Shown piece by piece: positions 55,623-64,000 of a stretch of 64,000 nt of DNA (position 1 is its first letter; every line of letters begins with the position of its first letter). Under the pieces are notes generated by a model. That model searched no databases. It was not told the origin of the DNA and saw nothing but the letters and a program-made list of their open reading frames with translations. The translations under genes were made by a program, and so were the position numbers. This DNA comes from Trichomonas vaginalis G3. Lineage: Eukaryota > Parabasalia > Trichomonadida > Trichomonadidae. Where the stretch lies: positions 38,143,660 to 38,207,659 of the forward strand of contig NC_067206.1 of the NCBI RefSeq assembly GCF_026262505.1. The letters are read 5' to 3'.

Positions 55623-56978
55623 TTGTTCGCAAGTATGAACGAACCGCACAATTCTCCAGAAAATGGAAATTTATCAAATAATGACGCTCATGCAGCCCAA
55701 TTTTGGGAAGATTCAATGCACACGGCCAACTCTTCTTCAATACAATCAGACGATGCTTCAGAAGTTACTTCTGCAATATCTAAAAACCAAAATAATCATG
55801 TTTACTTTAATAATCAACCAACAGAAGAAGAGGAGGAAGAATTCGAAACACAAAGTTACGCGGCAGACGTCGGAATTCAATCACCACGTCGAAATCACGA
55901 TGATTTGATAGGAGATTCAACTTATTTCACTGCAGACAACATTATTACTAATGCAGAGGAGCTATTCAGAGAAATGGACCGAATTTCGCAACTTGATCCT
56001 AAAGATCTTCCACAGGACGAAGAAGAAGAAATTCAACAAAATATCTCCACGAACACCGACCAATCAGACATCAGCCATAATGTTCATGTTATGCCTCCTA
56101 TGAATCCAAGTCATTCGACACCAGGGAACTCAGAAAATTCAGGAAATCAAGATAATATTCCGATTCGCGTTTTCTCTGAAGAAGAGCAACCAAAGACTGA
56201 ATCTGATCTTTATGAGTTTATTTTAGATAGAATGTCGAATTTAGTCAACGTTTCGAAGACACTTTTCCCAGATATCGATGACGAATATCTTCTGATCAAA
56301 AACCTCGCAGCAAAAGGATCTAGAGCATTCGAGATGTCCATTTTGGATGAAAAAATTAAACAATATAAATTATCGAATGCAACATTTAAGGAAGAGCTCT
56401 CAAATCAACCGAAACTTAACATGGAATCTGTTAAGCTTAAGAGAGAAATCCAAAATGCCAAGAAAATCATAGAAAGACTGAAAAAAGCTCCACCTCCACA
56501 AATTCCAACGACAAACTCCATGACTATACCAAACCATCCAGAGATTGGGCATCCGATATCTATGCAAGCTCATATTATGAAAGAAAAACGCTCTGTTGAG
56601 GAATTACAAAAACAAGTTACAGATCTCCAAGAAAATTTGGATAAACTCAACAAGAGAATTGCATTAATGTCTCAAACCAAGTCTTCCTACGTATATGATC
56701 CTTCTCTGCTCAGTCCAACAAAACCTCCACCAAAATTAAAACTTCCTCGCAAGAAAGTCAAAGTAAAGAAGGCAAAAACAATCGATGCAGCTGATAATGC
56801 ATCTGAGACACAATCAAAGAAGAGAAAGAAGAAAAAATCAAAGCGTTCGAAGACAGTTGATCCAACAATTCAACATGAATCTAATACCGAAGCTTCTGAT
56901 GCAATCAAGAGCGAAGCAAGCTCAATGAAATCACACAAAAAGAGAAAGGTTGTTAAGAAGGTTCAAAAAACAAAATAA
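55623..56978 (+). CDS. 3' part of the split gene: acidic then Lys-rich protein
   Basis: About 450 residues with first Met at 55635 (MNEPHNSPENGNLSNNDA). The N-terminal half is acidic and Asn/Ser-rich (TEEEEEEFETQSYAADVG); a helical domain follows (DLYEFILDRMSNLVNVSKTL, DDEYLLIKNLAAKGSRAFEM), then a coiled coil (RSVEELQKQVTDLQENLDKL, near 325) and a Lys-rich tail (SKKRKKKKSKRSKTVD, HKKRKVVKKVQK) typical of a nuclear or nucleolar targeting signal. No named family. The frame continues upstream without ATG as far as the A7 run at 55563, which links it to the preceding ORF. Confidence 0.72.
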   Translation: MFASMNEPHNSPENGNLSNNDAHAAQFWEDSMHTANSSSIQSDDASEVTSAISKNQNNHVYFNNQPTEEEEEEFETQSYAADVGIQSPRRNHDDLIGDSTYFTADNIITNAEELFREMDRISQLDPKDLPQDEEEEIQQNISTNTDQSDISHNVHVMPPMNPSHSTPGNSENSGNQDNIPIRVFSEEEQPKTESDLYEFILDRMSNLVNVSKTLFPDIDDEYLLIKNLAAKGSRAFEMSILDEKIKQYKLSNATFKEELSNQPKLNMESVKLKREIQNAKKIIERLKKAPPPQIPTTNSMTIPNHPEIGHPISMQAHIMKEKRSVEELQKQVTDLQENLDKLNKRIALMSQTKSSYVYDPSLLSPTKPPPKLKLPRKKVKVKKAKTIDAADNASETQSKKRKKKKSKRSKTVDPTIQHESNTEASDAIKSEASSMKSHKKRKVVKKVQKTK

Positions 56979-57333
56979 TTTTATTTTTAAATGTTATAAA
57001 TTGTTTGTATTTGTTTGTATATAAATATAATTATCTTTTAAAATCTTCCATATTTATTCAATTAATTCACAATGATATGCCATAACAAACACTTATATGT
57101 TCTAAACAATATCTTATTAAAGATTTTTCAAAGGAATTTGATATCTTCTGCTCATTTAGTTGGTATTTCATTCAATCAAAACTGTCTAGACTTTTCAATG
57201 TTCCATGTATTTTGTAAAGTTATCATTCTCCATCAATAAACATTCAATGAGGGGAAAAATGATAATCCTATTTAGAGAAATTTTTTGTAAATAGCGAGAG
57301 GAAAAATGGAGAAATCTGTGAATAAAATAATTT
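56979..57333. other. Spacer between convergent genes, nothing seen
   Basis: AT-rich 3' region; no supported feature. Confidence 0.5.
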
Positions 57334-60300
57334 TTATTCTAAAACACCCAAAACAGTGTTCACATATGTATTGATTATCTTCTTTGGACACATAAAACTT
57401 ATAATAAAGAATATGCAGCAAATGAATAAAAGTATAAAAGAAATAACAACTATAAAAATCCATCCGCCTTTTTTAGCAGGACCGCGGACCTTACCATTTT
57501 TAGGGCTTGGTTCATAAGGGATAATCTTAATGCAAGAATCAGGGTGATGTGTAACACCATATGGAAATCTTGCTGTTGTAACAACAGGTATCGTATCATT
57601 GAAATAAAACAAATTTACATAACTTGAAATGTAGCCTGGATAGTCACTATTTTCTGTACAAAATATAGGAATACCGAACTTGAAGATGTCTCTTGAATTG
57701 TTGAATTCCTCAAAATCAACTGGTTCTTCCGGATATACAAAAATGAAAGGACTATAAGATTTCGCATATTTCGCGCTAAAATTACGAGCCATAATAAGAG
57801 GTGCATTCTTTAGATCCCATTTAACATGGAGTAAGAAATCATCAAAAGGAATTGATAAAGTATCAACTGATAAGTAAGTTCCAACATCTAAATGTATTGT
57901 CTTATTCAATATAACATTGTGGAGTTTAACAGTACCAATTATATCCAATTTATCGATGAACATGTCAGCCATAAATTTATTTTCTACCTTTCCATGACAT
58001 TTATAGGCTTCATCTCCAAGAACAATCGTGATTTCATTATCAGGATATATGTCTATAGATGAGCAGAATTTTCTAGCTGAAGTGAGTTTTGAACCCCAGA
58101 AGTGCGGATGAAAATTGTATAAACAGTCATGATCATAAGTTTTTACAATATCTGCAGGGAAGAACGCTTTGAAATGAATATTACACTCAGCGGTTCCTTC
58201 CAAACTGAACTTGATATCTCCATAATTATTTGTTGTGAATTCAATTCTTTCATCAGGTTCAATTTTAACACGACAATCTCCATTAAAACCTCCAGATCTC
58301 GTGACAAGTGAAACATTTCTAACAATGATTAATGGTTTTTCATCAGTAACTAAAGGAATGTCAGGTGAAAATCCAGTGTCTGTCATATATAATGTCTTAG
58401 TATATACAACGAGAGTATCTATGATCTTCGAATTACGGTTAAACCCATATTTTGCGAATGTACCTTCATCTATATCTAATTTATTGAAGGTACATTGAGC
58501 AATATTTTCAGGAAGAGTAGAATTTGTAACATTCAAATAATTAACAAATGTTTTGCTTGATTGGACTTCAAGTTTCAAATTCCATATAGAGAGATTTGTA
58601 GCAACAGAGTAATCATTGATAATAAGCACACTATTATTACGACCTTCAAAGTACAAGCTTCCAAATGGATATTCAGGATCATAAACATCAACAACGAAAG
58701 GTTTTGATGTTTTGAGGAAAAATGAGAGTGAAATTGATGGATAGAGCTGCTTTGGGATATCTTTGATTAATTTACTTAAATATGTCTCTGTTGTTTTGTT
58801 GCAATTATCAATTCCACATTCATCAGTTCCGTCATCTGAAACACAGAATTTACTTGAGTTTAAGATATATTGCATTGTATAAACAATATTATCTTCTTCT
58901 TCAATTGTTTCTAGCTTGCATGGGAAAATGTTATGTTCGACATCAGGCGAAATTCTGACTTTTGAAGTTTTCGGAATTGTTAATAATCGAAAATCATCCA
59001 TTAGGACAGACATATCCTCAGAATGGAATTTGAAACATGTATCAATATCATCAGTGACAGGGTTTGATACAATTATCTGAGGTACTGATTGCCTATCATC
59101 TATAAGAATACCTTCAGGTAAAAATCCAAGGTTTTCTATAAAAATTGTATCAAATGTGCCATCAATTTCCTTTATATAAACTTTTCCTCCAAAAATCGTG
59201 AAATTTGTGAAGTTCCAATCTACATAGAGATACCCTATCGTTAATTCTTCTGCATGGATTGTTATATTTGTTGTTTGATCATCGTTATATGGGTCTTCAT
59301 CATCGTAATCAATTTCTCCATCATCTAAATCAATTTCTCCATCATCGAAATCAAATTCACTATCATCATCGATATACAAATTATCAATTACAAAATTTTT
59401 TGAAAAGGAAATTTCACTAATACATCCGGAAGGTATACTTTCAATATGTAGTTCATCAACATCTGTTTTAAGTGAAGAATTAGATACATTATCGGATAAT
59501 TGATAAAATATGTCATTTGTATGGAAAAATATTTCAGAGTTAATCAAATCAAAGAAAAAACGAGGCTCACCGTTCCATTTTCCATCTAGAATTTGTAATT
59601 TAGCATTAACTAATTTCAATTCGACATGATAAAATGCAACAGCCTTATTTGAAAAGAAACAACCAATTGAAAATTCTCCATTTTCCATTTCAATATAATA
59701 ATTGATGTCGTTCCTATCGATGCTTCTAAAATTCGTCTTTCTGAAGCCGTATTCTCTTGATTTAGGAATAATAATGATATCACTGCCATATTGATACAGA
59801 GAACTACCAGAACTGAAATTTCTGAATGTAATTTCTGATGTAAAAATGACACCGTCGTAATAGTAATTAGGATAAAATTTTTCTGTCTCACCACAATCAT
59901 AGAAGAGCTTATCAAACTTAAATGATAGGTTTGCCACAGAATTGAGATCTGAATAAAGTTCTTTTCCGTAAAATAATGATGATTTGTGAAATCCATCAAA
60001 TCTAGTATTAACAAGTCTAAGTTTTTCCATAAACATGCTTGTTGTATTATCTTTAACGGCAACAATGTTGTTTAACTCAATGTCATCAAATGTCGTAATA
60101 TTATTTACGTTGAAAATGAAAGTTGATCGATTTAGGGGATTTGGTCCAACTATCCTTATATGTTTTGCATCTTTGACTGCATAAACATCAATTCCTATTG
60201 AATGATTCTCGACATCTAAACAATCAATGTAAATCGTAAGATAGTTAGTACCACTAAACTTATTAAAATCTTCTTCTACAGTCCAATTGTAAAATTTCTG

Positions 60301-60453
60301 ATCAGCTTCCTTTTTCTTTGAAAGTTTGAATGTAGCATTAACATCGTTGGGACAAAAGCTTTGTGCAACGTTTTCGTATGTGACACATATTGAAAAATCC
60401 TGCAGCTCCTGTGAATGTGAAAATGCTAGAAGCTGCAAAAATAAGATATTCAT
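57334..60453 (-). CDS. Large type I membrane surface protein, unknown family
   Basis: A 1039-residue protein with signal peptide MNILFLQLLAFSHSQE, a huge ectodomain rich in N-X-S/T sites (NATF, NWT, NHS, NRS, NNIT and many more) and repeated short beta strands suggestive of a beta-helix or LRR-like solenoid (FDTIFIENLGFLPEGILI, NKLDIDEGTFAKYGFNRN). An Asp-rich insert (SEFDFDDGEIDLDDGEIDYD) lies near 360. One membrane span is near 998-1020 (WIFIVVISFILLFICCIF) followed by a short basic tail (CPKKIINTYVNTVLGVLE). The tail carries an NTYV motif of the tyrosine-sorting type. Probably an adhesion or surface-coat protein. Confidence 0.75.
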   Translation of the reverse strand: MNILFLQLLAFSHSQELQDFSICVTYENVAQSFCPNDVNATFKLSKKKEADQKFYNWTVEEDFNKFSGTNYLTIYIDCLDVENHSIGIDVYAVKDAKHIRIVGPNPLNRSTFIFNVNNITTFDDIELNNIVAVKDNTTSMFMEKLRLVNTRFDGFHKSSLFYGKELYSDLNSVANLSFKFDKLFYDCGETEKFYPNYYYDGVIFTSEITFRNFSSGSSLYQYGSDIIIIPKSREYGFRKTNFRSIDRNDINYYIEMENGEFSIGCFFSNKAVAFYHVELKLVNAKLQILDGKWNGEPRFFFDLINSEIFFHTNDIFYQLSDNVSNSSLKTDVDELHIESIPSGCISEISFSKNFVIDNLYIDDDSEFDFDDGEIDLDDGEIDYDDEDPYNDDQTTNITIHAEELTIGYLYVDWNFTNFTIFGGKVYIKEIDGTFDTIFIENLGFLPEGILIDDRQSVPQIIVSNPVTDDIDTCFKFHSEDMSVLMDDFRLLTIPKTSKVRISPDVEHNIFPCKLETIEEEDNIVYTMQYILNSSKFCVSDDGTDECGIDNCNKTTETYLSKLIKDIPKQLYPSISLSFFLKTSKPFVVDVYDPEYPFGSLYFEGRNNSVLIINDYSVATNLSIWNLKLEVQSSKTFVNYLNVTNSTLPENIAQCTFNKLDIDEGTFAKYGFNRNSKIIDTLVVYTKTLYMTDTGFSPDIPLVTDEKPLIIVRNVSLVTRSGGFNGDCRVKIEPDERIEFTTNNYGDIKFSLEGTAECNIHFKAFFPADIVKTYDHDCLYNFHPHFWGSKLTSARKFCSSIDIYPDNEITIVLGDEAYKCHGKVENKFMADMFIDKLDIIGTVKLHNVILNKTIHLDVGTYLSVDTLSIPFDDFLLHVKWDLKNAPLIMARNFSAKYAKSYSPFIFVYPEEPVDFEEFNNSRDIFKFGIPIFCTENSDYPGYISSYVNLFYFNDTIPVVTTARFPYGVTHHPDSCIKIIPYEPSPKNGKVRGPAKKGGWIFIVVISFILLFICCIFFIISFMCPKKIINTYVNTVLGVLE

Positions 60454-63400
60454 GCTGAAATTGAAAAAAACGTTGGATTCAATATTTTAATAGAATTTTT
60501 TATTGAAAAAAAGTTTATAATTATAGTAAATAAAGTCAATTATGTTATTTGAATCCAACGATATCGAAGTGAACTCAATTTATTTTGTAAATGATGTAGC
60601 ATCAAATTTTACATAGTGGTTTTCATAATGATAGCTGTGATTCTCAAAAAAGGCTATTAATCCGAAAATCATGGGTGAGATTTGAATGGTTTACATTTTG
60701 TATTTTTTCAATTTTAATAACTTAATGAGAGCAATAAGACTAATTTTTAAAAATGTAAATTGATGTCATCAGATTGTGAGCTTTACAAAATTTGCAAGGA
60801 AAATTTTGTTCTAATCACAATCTGTCACATGGATTTCATATAATAAACCAAATTGAAAACCGTTTCACCTTATTCAATTTTTTTCAAAATTCTATATTAA
60901 TAATTGAAGGATTTTATATAATTTTTTGTATGTCAAACAAAGTTGATCACGAAATATTATAGGAATTTAATAAATTACAAATTTTGAAAAACTTTGAAAA
61001 TTGAATTGATTCAATTTTTTTCTCATTAATACTATTGTTTAGGGTTGTTAAAAATATCAAAAATTAGCGTTTTGAAGACACCATGGTGTCTTATAATTTT
61101 CCCTTCCTTATTGGCGTGTAGAAATAAATGCGCCAATAGATTGAAGAAGAAGAATTGTTTTTCTCTTAATGAACTTTAATCCTTTTGATATAAGAATATT
61201 AAAAACATTAATATAATTTCGATTTCGGAAATTAAATTTCCAAATTTTTTGTCGATTTCAGAAATAACAGGATCCCGCATCCAACACGCAACAACAAAAC
61301 ACAAAACACACTTTTTGGTTCTTTCATCGTTTTAATCGTAATTTATGTAATACATGATTTGGATAAATTTTTACAAAAATAGAACTTATATTATATTCTT
61401 TTCAAAGATTCTTGCAAATCATCAAAAATAATTGTATTTTAAAAAACGATCAAATTATCCTTTCATTATTTTAAACTTAAATTAGTTTTTATGATTGACT
61501 AAAGCAATCATATTTATTCATCATTAAATAAACAAAAAAATAATATTTGAGAGTTATTTCAAAAAAAACACATTGAATTTATTAATTTGTCTCAATTTCA
61601 GTATTATAAATTTTTATAATTTCAATATTCTGAAATACACTTTTTAATATTTCAATATTTATGATATTTCAATGTATTAAGTGGTCTCAAATTGAGCTTC
61701 TCAAATATAAGTTGGCCTATTCAAATAATAAAATTAAATAATATTTAAAATAATAAATAAAAGTGATTGAGGTCATAGCAAAACGGCTGTTTCAGTCATT
61801 AATTCTTAAAAATAAAAAGGGTAAAAACTAAATAAAATGGGTAAAATTCAATAGTGTCTGTGCTATCGTTCAATTTGAAGGTGTCTTTTGAAACCACAAG
61901 ACACATTAAATTTTTGAATAGTGTATTATGGTTTGACAGACACCAATGAAAAAAATAAAATGATATTTATTTTAACTATATAAGATCCTTATATAAAATA
62001 TAAATATTTTATCGTTTTTTTTTCTTGTTTTAGAAATGTTTTTAATTGAAAAATCAATAAAACTAACTCCCAAATAAAATTTTTGATTTAAGGGTGCACA
62101 CGAGAGGATCATGTAAACTTCAGAATTTAGAACCTTATTTTTAGGCATTATCTTGGCTACCTATTTAGGCTCGAAAAGCAAAAAATATCAAAAAATACAA
62201 CTTGACTCCATTATGACCCTTTCATGGAGGTAGTTTTTATCCGCTAGTATTTTCCCTTTGAATCTCTTTACAATTCGAAATCAAATTCAAACCTCAGTAG
62301 AAGAAAGGAAGAATCGACTTACTACGGTTGTAATACGAATAAATACATATATTTAATTATTTTTATTTACATAATAATTGTTTGAAGCTCATATTCCAAC
62401 AAATTTTTAAATAAAAACATTAAAATGTTGAAAATGTTCATATATTTTAATAGGGTTTTGGCACTTTATTGAGGAATTACTACATACATAGTCGAACTGA
62501 ACTTGATATTTTGAAATTTAAATTATTTATCAAAATTAAAATTTAACTTGAAATTTATAATTATTTAGTCATATTTTGCATAATTCTAAGTAGATTTTGT
62601 AAAAAATCAAGAAAGAAAAATTTTAACGTGCTTTATTTTTTCTTTTTTATAATAATACATATTATTATATAATTAACATATTCTAAGGGTTTCGTTTTGC
62701 GAAAAAAACGTACAATACGCAATTTCGCTAAAAAAACATTTAGCTAGCAATTTCGACCTTTGACTCCACTCAAGACGTCACTTTTTTAATTTTGCGGTAT
62801 CATATTTTTGGAAAATCTTTATGAATATTATATAAAAAGTCTCTTTAATATCTATATTTCATATTTTTATCGATTTTTAAAGTTTTTGCGAAAAGTATTC
62901 AATTATTTTTGCTATTTGGTCGGGTAAATGTCGGATTTGCGACATTTTCTGATATGATATTCAGATTCTACGTTGATAATAATGCTTATAGAACCCTCTT
63001 GCTATTGTGTCAAAATTACGAAACCGATAGCAAAAATATCTCGCAATATCAAAATTGAGATATTGAGTGAATTATGCATTATAGAGATTAAAAATCTGAT
63101 TTGTGAAAACATCTCATCAGTTTCTAGCTAATTCAAAAATCTTTACTATCTTATTCGATTAAAATGAAAAGGGAATAGTTTCATTATGCTTTAAATGACA
63201 GCCTTATAATATAATCATAGTTTTCGCTCAATATGCAGCATTTTTTTTTTCGAAATCTATGGTCAATATCCTAAATACTGATTGCTTTGCATTCATATCT
63301 CTTACATTTTCTATACCCAGCTCACTATTCATTGCTATTCCTATCTTTTTCATTTTTGTTTGTTTCTCATAATTTCTCAAAAAAACATGATAACTTGATA

Positions 63401-63643
63401 TTTGTAAATATCATACTTTATAACGTAAATAAGAACTTGAACCTATTAAGAAAAGCAGTAATGAAAAGAAAATCTGAAATTCATAAAAATTACAAGTTTC
63501 TGATGACAATTAGCTTAATTAAACCAGGTACAAGATTATATAATTGTATTTTCTATCCAATTATCCATATAATATCTTATCCAGAAAAAAGAACTTGATC
63601 AATACCAAATGATTTTTTAACTAGTAAATAAAAAAAAGGTAGT
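60454..63643. other. About 3.2 kb AT-rich intergenic region
   Basis: No gene I can support. Small features: a 16-bp perfect palindrome AGACACCATGGTGTCT at about 61077-61092, an 8-bp stem TATTGGCG/CGCCAATA at about 61111-61138, and scattered GACAC/GTGTC motifs (61880-61950). One weak frame at 63287-63598 lacks an ATG start. Confidence 0.55.
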
Positions 63644-63747
63644 GGGGCTTCCAGGCGCGTTGCGCCCTCTAGCCCCGAAGATATTTAGTATAAATGAAGT
63701 TTTTATTCGGAGGGCTTCCAGGCGCGTTGCGCCCTCTAGCCCCGAAG
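63644..63747. repeat. Two copies of a 37-bp GC-rich nested palindrome, 67 bp apart
   Basis: GGGGCTTCCAGGCGCGTTGC... at 63644-63680 and the same block at 63712-63747. Each folds with an outer GGGGCT/AGCCCC (second copy GGGCT/AGCCC) and an inner GGCGC/GCGCC stem around GTT. They stand out by GC content and precede a gene start by about 140 bp. Confidence 0.9.
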
Positions 63748-63876
63748 AAATTTTGCCCAAGACCCAAGAGGAGGACCGAACCCCAGCCGACCAGCCGGTG
63801 ACAAAACCAAAACCGTTGTTATTTAAATCATATTAATAGTGTCATATAAACATCTGTCAAAAACCACTTTTTAACT

Positions 63877-63882
63877 TCACTT
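63877..63882 (+). promoter_or_regulatory. Inr element (TCACTT) of the right-edge gene
   Basis: TCACTTAAA runs directly into the ATG at 63886, a 5' UTR of about 7 nt. Confidence 0.7.
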
Positions 63883-63885
63883 AAA

Positions 63886-64000
63886 ATGCCACGTAAGCTA
63901 CGTAAGAATATACGTAAGAGGAAGGGAGCATTGAAACATCCAATAGTAAAACTGAACACACAACAACAGTTGCAACAACAAATGATGAATGACCCCACTA
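63886..64000 (+). CDS. 5' end of a gene with a very basic N-terminus, cut by the window
   Basis: 38 codons are present: MPRKLRKNIRKRKGALKHPI, then a short non-basic part and a Gln-rich stretch (LNTQQQLQQQMMNDP). The start is certain in context because an Inr sits directly before the ATG. An Arg/Lys-rich start of this type suits a nuclear localisation signal or a DNA-condensing protein. The GC-rich palindromes upstream suggest this may be the first gene of another mobile element, but the fragment is too short to identify. Confidence 0.65.
   Translation, partial: MPRKLRKNIRKRKGALKHPIVKLNTQQQLQQQMMNDPT

Noticed and set aside
61030-61050. Second hAT terminus (AGGGTTGTTAAAA)
   Set aside because: It matches only about eight bases, no partner end or 8-bp duplication was found.
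63287-63598. Plus-strand ORF of 103 codons
   Set aside because: It begins with TTG, has no Inr, and its low-complexity Leu/Ser/Phe start and composition fit AT-rich non-coding DNA.

Overview
The window comes from an AT-rich protist genome, most probably a trichomonad and specifically Trichomonas vaginalis. The reasons are a long protein-primed-polymerase Polinton/Maverick, compact intron-poor genes, TCAYW initiator (Inr) motifs a few bases before many ATGs, several stop codons of the form TAAA (the trichomonad poly(A) signal), and glycine-rich and N-glycosylated surface-protein genes. The species call is an inference; the Inr and Polinton are what I can see.

Region 1 (1 to about 21.7 kb) is the larger part of a Polinton whose left end lies outside the window. 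It carries a protein-primed DNA polymerase B, a large fibre with a phage tail/baseplate-type C-terminal domain, a Dam-type adenine methyltransferase, an integrase, an FtsK/HerA-type packaging ATPase, a 1255-residue repeat-rich protein and about sixteen small unrecognised genes on both strands, tightly packed and sometimes overlapping. A 15-bp minisatellite sits between two divergent genes. Most genes look whole, so the copy is probably young; one short stretch (8.7-9.3 kb) looks broken. I did not recognise a protease or a double jelly-roll major capsid protein.

Region 2 (21.7-31.5 kb) is mostly non-coding and full of structure: a gapless three-way-junction palindrome (22076-22137), other hairpins, a 120-bp tandem duplication, a foldback element with arms of about 430 bp (23027-23950), one gene for a LEA-like repeat protein (27126-28259), a 1921-bp non-autonomous hAT-type element with perfect 8-bp target duplications (28350-30270), and a block of 30-bp repeats.

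Region 3 (31.5-60.5 kb) is host gene space: an aldo/keto reductase, ribose-5-phosphate isomerase B, alpha-tubulin, two glycine-rich surface proteins, endonuclease V, a SANT/Myb-like plus U-box-like protein, meckelin (TMEM67-like), a NOC2-family ribosome-assembly protein, a chromo-shadow-like protein, Lunapark, the SRP receptor alpha subunit, and several coiled-coil, acidic or surface proteins. Four membrane or surface ORFs lack an in-frame ATG, and one acidic/basic nuclear-looking protein is split at an A7 run, which suggests decay, sequencing indels or unrecognised 5' structure.

Region 4 (60.5-64 kb) is AT-rich non-coding DNA ending in two GC-rich palindromic repeats and the first 115 bases of a gene with an Inr directly before its ATG.
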